The position numbers were made by a program, and so were the translations under genes. The notes beneath the pieces are model-generated. The model was given only the letters and a program-made list of their open reading frames with translations, was not told the DNA's origin and did not search any database. A DNA stretch of 16,376 bases, taken from the NCBI GenBank assembly GCA_002373855.1, contig DFKO01000128.1, positions 1 to 16,376 on the forward strand, in the 5' to 3' direction. This stretch comes from Lachnospiraceae bacterium UBA3643. Lineage in GTDB: Bacteria > Bacillota > Clostridia > Lachnospirales > Lachnospiraceae. Every line of letters begins with the position of its first letter. Position 1 is the stretch's first letter. Positions 8,110-16,263 of this stretch are shown piece after piece.

Positions 8110-10963
8110 TCTGAAAGAAAAATTTTTAAATTTCATATCAGACCGTTTTTTCCTGCTCTATATATTTGCTGTAATTATTACAGCTGTTTTGATGCGCCGT
8201 ATTTTTATTCTACAGATTGTAGAAGGAGAAAATTATCAGAACAATTTCAGCCTGTCGATTGAAAAGGAATTAAAGACCCAGGCTGCCAGAGGAAATATTT
8301 ATGACAGAAACGGAGTACTCCTTGCATATAACGATCTGGCATATTCGGTAACATTAAATGATACCGTAGAGTCGGGTAATGGTAAGAATGAGAAATTAAA
8401 TACGATCATCTACAATATGAACCGGATCATTAAAGAAAACGGTGATGATATAGAATGTGAGTTCAGCATTTATATAGATGAAGAGGGCAACTTTGTATAT
8501 TCTGTTGAGGATTCCGCACTGCTGCGATTCCTTGCTGATGTATATGATCATAAGTATACTTCCGATCTGCTTTATTCCGAAAAAACGTCTAATCCTGACG
8601 ATGTCATCAATTATCTGGCAGGGGAGGATAAATTTGGCGTAGGCGGATACCTGCAAAATACAGAAGGTGAGGATATATTTGTACTCGGTATGGGATATTC
8701 CAAAGAAGAGCTACTGGATATTGTCCGTGTCAGATATAATCTGGCACAAAATACATATCAGAAATATATCTCTATCACAGTCAGCAGCCAGATAACCGAT
8801 AAAACAGTGGCAGCTATAATGGAAAACAGCGATATCCTACCCGGCGTAAATATCGAGGAGACAACAGTCCGCAGATATAACGATCCTGTATATTTCTCGC
8901 CTATCATCGGTTATGTAGGCCGGATATCTCCGACGGAATATGATTATTACTCATCAGTAAGCGACAACTATACCACTAATGACGTGGTGGGCAAGACAGG
9001 TATCGAATATTCGATGGAGACATCCCTCCAGGGTATAAAAGGTCTCCAGACTGTAAATGTCGACTCACTGGGACGTATTACGGAAGTTTTAAATGAGCAG
9101 ATACCGGTTGCCGGCAATGATGTATATCTCACTATAGATTCAGACCTCCAGAAAGCCATGTACACCCTGGTAGAGCAGAAGATAGCAGGTATACTGTTAA
9201 ACAAGATAAGAAATGTCAAGACTGTGGATGACGAGGGCCGAAATCCTCTTATCCCGATATACGATGTGTATTTTGCATTATTTAACAATAATGTCATTGA
9301 TTTTAATCATATGTCCAAGGATTATGCATCCGATACGGAAAAGGAAGTATATGCATCATTCCTGGCCAAGCAGGATGTGGTCCTTGAAAAAATCAGGGAC
9401 GAACTGACGACGACAGGTACTGCCTATAATAATTTAAGTCAGGAATATCAGGTTTACGAGAGCTATATAGTGACCATGCTTTCGTCGGCCAACTACGGTC
9501 TCATTTTAAATGACAAAATCGATACATCGGATCAGACATATATAGACTGGAAGATAAACGAGACCATCAGCCTAAAAGAATATTTAAACTACTGTATAGC
9601 CATGGAATGGATCGATATAGGAAAGCTTGCCATCGAAAATGAGTATGCCGATTCATCGGAGATATACAGCGCAGTAGTAGATTATATAATAGCCAAGCTT
9701 GAGATTAATCCGGGATTTCATAAAAAGATGATCAAATATCTCATCCAGAATGACACTATATATCCGAGGCAGATACTGGTAATCCTCTGGGAGCAGGATG
9801 TCATCACATCAAGTGAGAGTGATATAAATAATCTTAAAAACGGTGTGATATCCAGCTATGATTTCATGACGGAACTGATCCGTACACTGCAGATCACTCC
9901 GGCCCAGCTGGGGCTTGAGCCATGCTCCGGCTCAGTAGTTATAACCGATACAAATACAGGCGAGGTACTTGCCCTTGTATCATATCCCGGATATGACAAT
10001 AATAAATTGGCAAACTCGGCGGATTCATCATATCTGGCTGAATTAAACGCAGATCTGTCCAAACCTCTCTGGAATTATGCAACACAGCAGAGGACAGCGC
10101 CCGGATCAACATTTAAGATGCTGGCCGGTACAGCAGGTGTGATGGAAGGCGTGATATCAACCACTTCAACCATTCAGTGTACAGGATCGTTTACTAAACT
10201 GACGGATACTGTTCATAAGTGCTGGATTTATCCGGGAGCTCACGGCTCCCTCGGACTCTCGGGAGCCATAACCAATTCCTGCAACTGTTTCTTTTATGAA
10301 GTGGGATACAGACTGGCTCTTGACGGCAATGTATATTCAAATCAGTACGGTATAGACAGACTGGCCAAGTATGCGGATATGTTTGGTTTATCGGAAAAAT
10401 CCGGTGTGGAGATCACTGAATCGGACCCTTCCGTATCTACGGAATATCCCGTAGCATCGGCCATAGGACAGGGTACAAACTCATATACCACAGTGGCCCT
10501 GGCAAGATACTGCACTGCCATTGCCAACTCAGGCACGGTATTTAATTTAAGTCTTATATATGAGATCAGAAACGCTTACGGAGATCAGATATATACATAC
10601 GCACCTGATATCAGAAATACCATTGAGCTCCCTGATGATCTCTGGTATGCGTTACATTCAGGCATGAGGGGCGTAGTACTTAAAAAGGCTTATTTTAATG
10701 ATTTGGATCTCGCAACAGCAGGCAAGACCGGTACCGCCCAGGAGGCAACCAACAAACCTAACCATGCGCTTTTCATAGGATATGCGCCTTATGATAACCC
10801 GACCATGGCACTCGCGATACGTATCGCAAACGGATATACATCGGATTATCCGGCCCAGATGGCGGTTGATGTATATAAATATTACTTTGGACTGACTGAT
10901 GAGGAGGACCTTTTGAACGGAGAGGCAACCGATACATCAGGAGGTGTGATTGGAACCGATTAA
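8099..10963 (+). CDS. mrdA: Penicillin-binding protein 2 (class B elongasome transpeptidase) with large insertion
   Basis: The protein has 954 residues, against roughly 600-720 usual for PBP2. It has one N-terminal membrane helix (about 18-40) and the class B pedestal motif RGNIYDRNG (64-72). The D,D-transpeptidase domain has S670-T-F-K673 (nucleophile and base), S727-C-N729 and K876-T-G-T879. It crosslinks peptidoglycan made by RodA, on the outer membrane face. The extra length lies between LTID (344-347) and the start of the transpeptidase domain (VVITDTNTGEVLAL, 613-626). Normally these are about 40 residues apart; here there are about 265, giving an insertion of about 225 residues that looks mostly helical and acidic. 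The start ATG 8099 overlaps mreD by 11 bases with only AAGAAG upstream; the next in-frame ATG falls inside the membrane helix. All catalytic residues are intact. Confidence 0.95.
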   Translation: MFFDLKEKFLNFISDRFFLLYIFAVIITAVLMRRIFILQIVEGENYQNNFSLSIEKELKTQAARGNIYDRNGVLLAYNDLAYSVTLNDTVESGNGKNEKLNTIIYNMNRIIKENGDDIECEFSIYIDEEGNFVYSVEDSALLRFLADVYDHKYTSDLLYSEKTSNPDDVINYLAGEDKFGVGGYLQNTEGEDIFVLGMGYSKEELLDIVRVRYNLAQNTYQKYISITVSSQITDKTVAAIMENSDILPGVNIEETTVRRYNDPVYFSPIIGYVGRISPTEYDYYSSVSDNYTTNDVVGKTGIEYSMETSLQGIKGLQTVNVDSLGRITEVLNEQIPVAGNDVYLTIDSDLQKAMYTLVEQKIAGILLNKIRNVKTVDDEGRNPLIPIYDVYFALFNNNVIDFNHMSKDYASDTEKEVYASFLAKQDVVLEKIRDELTTTGTAYNNLSQEYQVYESYIVTMLSSANYGLILNDKIDTSDQTYIDWKINETISLKEYLNYCIAMEWIDIGKLAIENEYADSSEIYSAVVDYIIAKLEINPGFHKKMIKYLIQNDTIYPRQILVILWEQDVITSSESDINNLKNGVISSYDFMTELIRTLQITPAQLGLEPCSGSVVITDTNTGEVLALVSYPGYDNNKLANSADSSYLAELNADLSKPLWNYATQQRTAPGSTFKMLAGTAGVMEGVISTTSTIQCTGSFTKLTDTVHKCWIYPGAHGSLGLSGAITNSCNCFFYEVGYRLALDGNVYSNQYGIDRLAKYADMFGLSEKSGVEITESDPSVSTEYPVASAIGQGTNSYTTVALARYCTAIANSGTVFNLSLIYEIRNAYGDQIYTYAPDIRNTIELPDDLWYALHSGMRGVVLKKAYFNDLDLATAGKTGTAQEATNKPNHALFIGYAPYDNPTMALAIRIANGYTSDYPAQMAVDVYKYYFGLTDEEDLLNGEATDTSGGVIGTD

Positions 10964-10975
10964 AAGGAATCATTT

Positions 10976-11671
10976 ATGGAAAAAGTAAAAGTAAAAGGGT
11001 ATAACAGCGGACTCCTTGTTATATTTGAAAACGGTATTTCGTACGAGGAAGCTCTTGAGGCAGTAAAGGAAAAGTTTACCCAGTCAAGAAAATTTTTCGG
11101 TTCATCCCTTATGAGCGTGAGATTTCAGGGGATAGACCTTACAGTAGACCGGGAGATGGAACTGTGTGATGCAATTACCGGCTCCTGCGATATTAAGATC
11201 GCGTGTGTCCTTGAAGATGATGAGGAAAAAGACAGCACTTTTGCATCAGCCATAAGGATCGTCGATGATATACTTGACCAGAATGACCTCTTATATTATA
11301 GGGGCACAGTCAAGGACGGCCAGGTACTCAGGTCATCCAAAGATATCGTGGTGATAGGAGATGTCAATCCGGGATGCAGCATCATATCTGCCGGCAATAT
11401 TTATATTTTCGGCGGACTATACGGTGAAGCGTACGCAGGTACATCAGAAAAAATATCAAAAGCCGATGAATCAAAGATAGTGATGGCCCTTGAGATGTCT
11501 CCTGAGGAGCTCTATATCGGCACAGTTAAATACAATCTAGAGAAAAAGAGTTTCTGGGGAAACAGGATAAAACTGGCACCGTCTGTGGCATATACGGAAA
11601 ATAAGAGAGTGGTAGTAAGTCCGTACTCAAAAGAACTGATGGACAGACTAAATGACAGAATAAGCAGATAA
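10976..11671 (+). CDS. minC: Septum site-determining protein MinC, RSGQ motif altered
   Basis: This 231-residue protein has the two-domain plan of MinC. An N-terminal alpha/beta domain (1-105) would bind FtsZ. The C-terminal beta-helix (106-185) is recognised by VVIGDVNPG (125-133), SAGNIYIFGGLYGEAYAG (138-155) and MSPEELYIG (174-182), the counterpart of the LxPxQLRIA repeat. MinC blocks FtsZ assembly and normally depends on MinD for membrane recruitment. The RSGQ motif at the start of the C-domain, which contacts MinD in E. coli, reads K113-D-G-Q116. No minD or minE follows: rodA begins nine bases downstream. AAAAGGAA (10962-10969) lies six bases before the ATG. The family call is firm; whether it still works with a MinD is open. 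Confidence 0.88.
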   Translation: MEKVKVKGYNSGLLVIFENGISYEEALEAVKEKFTQSRKFFGSSLMSVRFQGIDLTVDREMELCDAITGSCDIKIACVLEDDEEKDSTFASAIRIVDDILDQNDLLYYRGTVKDGQVLRSSKDIVVIGDVNPGCSIISAGNIYIFGGLYGEAYAGTSEKISKADESKIVMALEMSPEELYIGTVKYNLEKKSFWGNRIKLAPSVAYTENKRVVVSPYSKELMDRLNDRISR

Positions 11672-11679
11672 ATAATCAA

Positions 11680-12798
11680 ATGAACAAAAATTTTGATTTC
11701 AGACAATATGATATAAAGCTGATCTTTTTACTCATGACTACGACTATCATGGGTATACTTGTCATCGGTTCGGCAAAAGAGGCGGTTCAGACAAAGCAGA
11801 TAGTTGGTTTTTTGCTGGGACTGTTTCTTATGGTGCTCATTTCGTTTTTTAACTACTCGTCGCTGCTAAAGCTTAACTGGCTGATGTATTTCGGAAACCT
11901 TGTATTGCTTATCCTGGTCCAGCTGATCGGTACGTCTTCAAACAATGCACAGCGCTGGATTGAGATAGCCGGCATCAGGTTTCAGCCATCGGAGACGGCC
12001 AAAATTTTATTGATACTTTTTTATGCTCAGTTTATAATGAAAAACGAGGAGAAACTTAATACTTTAGGTCGTCTTGCAGCATGTGTATTACTGATTTTGC
12101 CTCCCTGGGTACTCATTATCAAGCAGCCCGATCTGTCAACCAGTATCGTACTGCTCATATTGTTTGCAATAATAATGTTTATCGGAGGAGTCAGCAAAAA
12201 GATAATCATAGGACTGATCGCAGTGATGGCACCTATAGTACTAATCGGACTCTTTCTCGTGGTTCAGCCCGAACAGACGATTATAAAAGATTATCAGCAG
12301 GAACGTATCCTGGCATGGATATATCCTGATAAATACAAGCTTGGAGCCGCATATCAGCAGGATAACTCCAAGATAGCCATTGGCTCCGGCATGCTCCTTG
12401 GTAAAGGTTTAAATAACGATGACCCGGATACCGTAAAAAACGGTAATTATATTTCCGAGCCCCAGACGGACTTTATCTTTGCGATAATCGGAGAGGATAT
12501 GGGATTTATAGGCTGCAGTGTATTTATCATACTGGAGGTTCTGATAGCCCTTGAATGTTTCTCTGTCGGCAGGTTCGCTAAAGACCTGGCAGGCCGGATA
12601 ATATGTGCCGGAATGGGCGGTCTCGTATTGTTTCAGAGTTTTATAAATATATCGGTGGCTACAGGCCTGATGCCAAATACAGGACTGCCTCTGCCATTTG
12701 TCAGCTACGGACTCACCAGTCTTGTATCGCTGTATATAGGAATGGGATTTGTCCTCAATGTGGGACTGCAGCGTACATATCCCAAGGGACTCTATTAA
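11680..12798 (+). CDS. rodA: SEDS peptidoglycan glycosyltransferase RodA
   Basis: This 372-residue polytopic protein has about ten membrane segments. It is the glycan polymerase of the elongasome, using lipid II and working with PBP2, encoded two genes upstream. SEDS hallmarks are AQRWIEIAGIRFQPSETAK (90-108), KQPDLSTSIV (148-157), ISEPQTDFIFAIIGEDMGF (258-276) with the catalytic-type Asp D264, and NTGLPLPFVSYG (333-344). The QPDL segment is followed by S-T-S where many family members have G-T-A, a mild change. The order PBP2 then RodA, and RodA rather than FtsW-style neighbours, supports an elongation role. I see no good Shine-Dalgarno before ATG 11680, so coupling with minC is likely. The C-terminus is short and cytoplasmic. 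Confidence 0.95.
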   Translation: MNKNFDFRQYDIKLIFLLMTTTIMGILVIGSAKEAVQTKQIVGFLLGLFLMVLISFFNYSSLLKLNWLMYFGNLVLLILVQLIGTSSNNAQRWIEIAGIRFQPSETAKILLILFYAQFIMKNEEKLNTLGRLAACVLLILPPWVLIIKQPDLSTSIVLLILFAIIMFIGGVSKKIIIGLIAVMAPIVLIGLFLVVQPEQTIIKDYQQERILAWIYPDKYKLGAAYQQDNSKIAIGSGMLLGKGLNNDDPDTVKNGNYISEPQTDFIFAIIGEDMGFIGCSVFIILEVLIALECFSVGRFAKDLAGRIICAGMGGLVLFQSFINISVATGLMPNTGLPLPFVSYGLTSLVSLYIGMGFVLNVGLQRTYPKGLY

Positions 12799-12822
12799 TC
12801 TAAGAAACGGAGATGAAATTAA

Positions 12823-13218
12823 ATGAACATCGCACTTATTGCGCATGATGCCAAGAAAAAACTTATGCAGAACTTCTGTATCGCTTACAGACAGATTTTT
12901 GCAAAACATGATATTTATGCTACCGGTACGACCGGACGACTCATTGAGGAGGTAACTAATCTGAAGATTCATAAATATCTCGCAGGTAACCTTGGCGGAG
13001 AACAGCAGATAGGTGTTCAGATAGAGCATAATCAGATAGATATGGTTATATTCTTACGTGATCCTCTTGCTCCAAAGTCTCATGAAATGGATATAAACAG
13101 TATCGCCAGACTCTGCGACGCCCATAATATTCCATTCGCTACAAATCTCGCTACGGCAGAACTTTTGATAAAAGCACTCGACAGAGGGGAGCTTGAATGG
13201 CGTGAGATGTTCAAGTAA
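12823..13218 (+). CDS. mgsA: Methylglyoxal synthase MgsA with Glu at the catalytic Asp position
   Basis: The 131-residue protein converts dihydroxyacetone phosphate to methylglyoxal plus phosphate, a glycolytic overflow bypass in the cytoplasm. Family motifs are IALIAHDAKK (3-12), the phosphate-binding ATGTTGRLIEE (33-43), FLRDPL with D80, SHEMD with H87 and D90, and NIPFATNLATAE (102-113). The usual GGDQQ motif, whose Asp is the catalytic base in the E. coli enzyme (Asp71), reads GGEQQ with E60; the codon GAA at 13000-13002 is clear. Other active-site residues are kept. GGAG (12809-12812) precedes the ATG by ten bases. Location directly after rodA is common in Clostridia, although no direct biochemical link to cell shape is evident. 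Its last 17 bases overlap the next gene. Confidence 0.95.
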   Translation: MNIALIAHDAKKKLMQNFCIAYRQIFAKHDIYATGTTGRLIEEVTNLKIHKYLAGNLGGEQQIGVQIEHNQIDMVIFLRDPLAPKSHEMDINSIARLCDAHNIPFATNLATAELLIKALDRGELEWREMFK

Positions 13219-14173
13219 AAAGTATACAATTCTGATATTTCTTGTTTCTGTATTATTATTTGGCTGCGGCAATACAGATCCTGCCGTGCCTTATGGCATG
13301 CTCTCAAATGACACTAATTATACATTCGGTGTACAGGGGGATGAGCAGACTGTAAAGATGTTTGCAGAGGATTTATGCGCTGCGGATTCAAATATTACAG
13401 ATACATCATCAATCAATTATACAGGCATATATTCGGCCGCTGTTTATGATATCAATTCATTAAGTGTTCTTTATTCATACAACGCGACTGAAAGAGTGAA
13501 TCCCGCATCCATCACAAAGATCATGACTGCATTAATCATTCTCGAGAATATGAACCTCGATGAAAATATTACAGTCCCCGATGTGACCATCAGTGAGAGC
13601 GGAGTCCAGCTTTTTAAATTAAATGAGGGCGATATCATCGGAGCCAGAGATCTCTTTAACGTCATGCTGATATACTCCGGTAATGACTGTGCCCTGGCAT
13701 TTGCCAAAAGTATATGTGGCACGGAGACTGAATTTGTTGATCTGATGAATGCAAGGGCCGAGGAGCTTGGATGTACAAATACCCATTTCTCAAACTGTAT
13801 GGGTCTCACAGATTCGGATCATTATACAACAGCTTATGATCTGTATCTGATCTTTAACGAATGTATAAAACATCAGGAATTTATCGATGCGATAAACACA
13901 GAAGAATATACTTGTACATACACCTCGGGCGGAGAGTTTACCACCAGGACCGTAATTACGACCAACAAATATCTGACCGGTGAGTACAGCTCCCCCAATA
14001 ATGTGGCCATAATAGGCGGCAAAACAGGTACGACCACTGCAGCAGGTAAATGTATACTCCTTTATGCAAAGGATAACAGCGGTAATCCGTATATAACTGT
14101 AGTAATGGGAGCGGCGGATGAACCGGACCTCTACAGTACGATGAACCAGCTTTGTAATGATATTATTAATTAA
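13202..14173 (+). CDS. D-alanyl-D-alanine carboxypeptidase, predicted lipoprotein (S11 family)
   Basis: This low-molecular-weight PBP trims the terminal D-Ala from peptidoglycan pentapeptides. I choose GTG 13202 (323 residues): the strong GGGGAG (13186-13191) lies ten bases upstream, whereas the longer TTG start at 13193 sits only one base after it. From GTG the N-terminus is basic, then hydrophobic, ending in LLFGC with Cys22, a near-canonical lipobox, so the protein is probably lipid-anchored outside the membrane. The catalytic motifs are S103-I-T-K106, S159-G-N161 and K274-T-G-T. It stops soon after KTG and lacks the C-terminal beta domain and amphipathic anchor of DacA/PBP5; the lipid would replace that anchor. 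It overlaps mgsA by 17 bases. Carboxypeptidase rather than endopeptidase activity is inferred from the family. Confidence 0.88.
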   Translation: MRCSSKKYTILIFLVSVLLFGCGNTDPAVPYGMLSNDTNYTFGVQGDEQTVKMFAEDLCAADSNITDTSSINYTGIYSAAVYDINSLSVLYSYNATERVNPASITKIMTALIILENMNLDENITVPDVTISESGVQLFKLNEGDIIGARDLFNVMLIYSGNDCALAFAKSICGTETEFVDLMNARAEELGCTNTHFSNCMGLTDSDHYTTAYDLYLIFNECIKHQEFIDAINTEEYTCTYTSGGEFTTRTVITTNKYLTGEYSSPNNVAIIGGKTGTTTAAGKCILLYAKDNSGNPYITVVMGAADEPDLYSTMNQLCNDIIN

Positions 14174-14184
14174 CGGATAGAGAT

Positions 14185-15552
14185 ATGGCAGGAGAACAGA
14201 AAGTCCGTCTGTCAAAAGTGAATATAGGTATAATTGTTGCTTTTTTATTTCTGGCTTATATTGTCTATAATATTTTTGTATATATAGGCAAGGAAAAGAT
14301 ATACAGATATGAAGTCATAGCAGGATCACTTGCCAAGACCAATGTATATGAGGCCCTGGCTATCAGAGAGGAAGAGGTTAAATATGCTCCCGAGACAGGA
14401 TATATCGATTATTTTGCAAGGGAGGCCGAGCACGTCGGTATAGGCGACCTCATTTATACCATCGATCAGAGCGGAGCCATCAGCGACCTCATTGCACCCG
14501 GTGGCGGCCAGAATTCCCTCACCAATGAAGACCTGGCTGATCTGCGCAAAGAGATAATAAATTTCTGTGCAGGGTATGACAGCGAAAACTTTGGCAAGAC
14601 ATATGATTTTATGTACAGCATAGACGGCATGGTACTCAAACTGGCCAATGTAAATATGCTGGATCAGATCAGACAGATAAACAGCTCGTCGGACTCAATA
14701 AAGATGATATATGCCGATGAGACAGGGTATGTTGTTTATAATACTGACGGATATGAATCCGTGTCCGTAAACGGTCTAAGCTCAGAGCTGTTTAATAAAG
14801 ATACTTATGAAAAAAAGCAGCTGATATCCACGTCCCTGGTTGATCAGGGTGCAGATACATATAAACTGATCACAAGCGATGACTGGCAGCTGGCCATACA
14901 GCTGACTGAAGAGAGAGCAAAGGAGCTTGAGGCAGAAGGATTTGTAACAGTCAGATTCCTTGAAGACAGAAGAGAGATAACCGCTCCCATCGAGATAGTT
15001 CAAAACGGTACGGAGTTTTTCGGAATCATTTCGTTAAACAATTCCCTGCCCGCGTATGCGACAGAGAGATTTATCGAGATAGAAATAATCACCCAGGAGG
15101 AGACAGGGTTAAAGATTCCTTTATCCTCCCTTGTACATAAAGAGTTTTATCTCGTGCCTACAGACTATGCCCTTTATGAAAGCGGCGAGGACAGCTATTA
15201 TTTCATCAGAAAAACCTTTAAGGAGGACGGTACCCTTTCGTCAGAGACCGTATCTCTCCATATATACGATGAGATAGACGGATATTATTACGTAAATGAT
15301 GAAGCCCTTCAGATAGGAGATTACCTCTTAAAGGATTCCGGACAGGAGGAATACGCCGTAGCCAAGAAAGGCGAGCTCGTCGGCGTATATAATATAAATA
15401 TGGGATATGCCGATTTCAGAAAGGTATCCATCTTGTATCAGAATGAGGAATATGCCATAGTAGAGAAAGGACAGACCTACGGAATAAAGCAGTATGATTT
15501 CATCGTACTTGATTCGGGTTCCGTAGATGAGGATGATTTCATTTATGAATAA
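14185..15552 (+). CDS. HlyD-like bitopic membrane protein of unknown role
   Basis: The 455-residue protein has a short basic cytoplasmic tail, one membrane helix (about 13-34) and a long extracytoplasmic part. Two half-motifs resemble the lipoyl/HlyD hairpin ends: YAPETGYIDYFA (67-78, followed by VGIGDLIYTID) and YADETGYVVYNTDG (176-189). Helical residues lie between them. A beta-rich domain (DDWQLAIQL onward) and further beta repeats run to the C-terminus. The layout matches HlyD/RND-type periplasmic adaptors, but no ABC transporter, outer-membrane channel or cargo gene is nearby. Its neighbours are cell-wall genes and yggS, so a role in the wall or division machinery is plausible by context only. 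The ATG has a GGATAGAG-like Shine-Dalgarno. It overlaps yggS by eight bases. Fold call moderately sure; function unknown. Confidence 0.75.
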   Translation: MAGEQKVRLSKVNIGIIVAFLFLAYIVYNIFVYIGKEKIYRYEVIAGSLAKTNVYEALAIREEEVKYAPETGYIDYFAREAEHVGIGDLIYTIDQSGAISDLIAPGGGQNSLTNEDLADLRKEIINFCAGYDSENFGKTYDFMYSIDGMVLKLANVNMLDQIRQINSSSDSIKMIYADETGYVVYNTDGYESVSVNGLSSELFNKDTYEKKQLISTSLVDQGADTYKLITSDDWQLAIQLTEERAKELEAEGFVTVRFLEDRREITAPIEIVQNGTEFFGIISLNNSLPAYATERFIEIEIITQEETGLKIPLSSLVHKEFYLVPTDYALYESGEDSYYFIRKTFKEDGTLSSETVSLHIYDEIDGYYYVNDEALQIGDYLLKDSGQEEYAVAKKGELVGVYNINMGYADFRKVSILYQNEEYAIVEKGQTYGIKQYDFIVLDSGSVDEDDFIYE

Positions 15553-16240
15553 CATAAGCGAAAATATTGATAAGATAACTCAGAAAATGAAGGCAGCCGC
15601 CGTAAGAGCCGGCAGAAATGAAGATGATGTAATTTTGGTTGCCGTCAGCAAGACCAAGCCTGTAGAAGACCTGATGGAAGCTTATAATCACGGTGTCAGG
15701 GACTTTGGCGAAAACTATGTTAATGAACTGACAGACAAAATAGAAAAGATGCCAAAGGATATCAGATGGCATATGATAGGTCATCTTCAGACAAATAAAG
15801 TCAAATATCTTGCAGGCAAAGTATTTATGATACACAGTGTAGATTCCGTAAAACTCGCAAAAGAGATAAGCAAGGAATCTGTAAAAAAAGATATTGTCAC
15901 AAAGATACTGTGCGAGATAAATGTTGCAGGCGAGGAAAGCAAGTTTGGTACGTCTGATCTTGATGCCAACCTTGAGATGATAAAAGAAATCGCGCCGCTG
16001 CCCGGCATAGAACTCTGCGGTCTTATGACTATTGCCCCTTATACACCTGACGCGGAATCAAACAGACAGTATTTTAAGACGCTTCATGATTTTGCTTATG
16101 GCAGAGCGAGAGAATATATAAAAGGCGAACCCGTGTTGTCAATGGGCATGAGCGGAGATTATGAGGTTGCAACAGAGGAAGGCGCCTCATATATCAGAGT
16201 AGGTAGCAGCATCTTTGGAGAACGTGTTTATAATAAATAA
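15545..16240 (+). CDS. yggS: YggS/YlmE family PLP-homeostasis protein
   Basis: This 231-residue protein is a single TIM-barrel PLP-binding protein of the YggS/PROSC family. The family buffers pyridoxal 5'-phosphate and influences amino-acid metabolism; no enzymatic reaction is established. The PLP lysine is in VAVSKTKP, GENYVNEL and WHMIGHLQTNKVKYL follow, and the phosphate-binding end is SMGMSGDYEVATEEGASYIRVGSS. Three in-frame ATGs are available (15527, 15533, 15545). I choose 15545 because GAGGA (15529-15533) lies 11 bases upstream and this start puts the PLP lysine at K36, as in E. coli YggS. Starting at 15527 would add six residues. It overlaps the HlyD-like gene by eight bases. In many Firmicutes its homologue ylmE sits next to sepF and division genes. 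Confidence 0.93.
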   Translation: MNNISENIDKITQKMKAAAVRAGRNEDDVILVAVSKTKPVEDLMEAYNHGVRDFGENYVNELTDKIEKMPKDIRWHMIGHLQTNKVKYLAGKVFMIHSVDSVKLAKEISKESVKKDIVTKILCEINVAGEESKFGTSDLDANLEMIKEIAPLPGIELCGLMTIAPYTPDAESNRQYFKTLHDFAYGRAREYIKGEPVLSMGMSGDYEVATEEGASYIRVGSSIFGERVYNK

Positions 16241-16246
16241 CATTTT

Positions 16247-16255
16247 AAGGGAGGG
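16247..16255 (+). promoter_or_regulatory. Strong ribosome binding site of the last gene
   Basis: AAGGGAGGG lies eight bases before ATG 16264. It is among the strongest Shine-Dalgarno sequences in the window and supports the downstream start as real. Confidence 0.75.
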
Positions 16256-16263
16256 AAAATAAC

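Noticed and set aside
8099..10963. PBP2 as two fused genes or a frameshifted pair
   Set aside because: The frame is continuous, with pedestal motifs before and all three transpeptidase motifs after the extra segment; an inserted domain explains it better than fusion or frameshift.
12409..13029. 206-codon open frame on the minus strand
   Set aside because: It lies antisense across the end of rodA and start of mgsA, both well-supported genes, and its translation resembles no protein family and lacks a sensible start context.
13790..14215. 141-codon open frame on the minus strand
   Set aside because: It is antisense to the carboxypeptidase gene, and the run of rare-looking residues has no recognisable motif.
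15527..15544. Upstream ATGs (15527, 15533) for YggS
   Set aside because: The 15545 start has GAGGA upstream and places the PLP lysine at position 36 as in E. coli YggS; the upstream codons lack a better ribosome site. They cannot be fully excluded.
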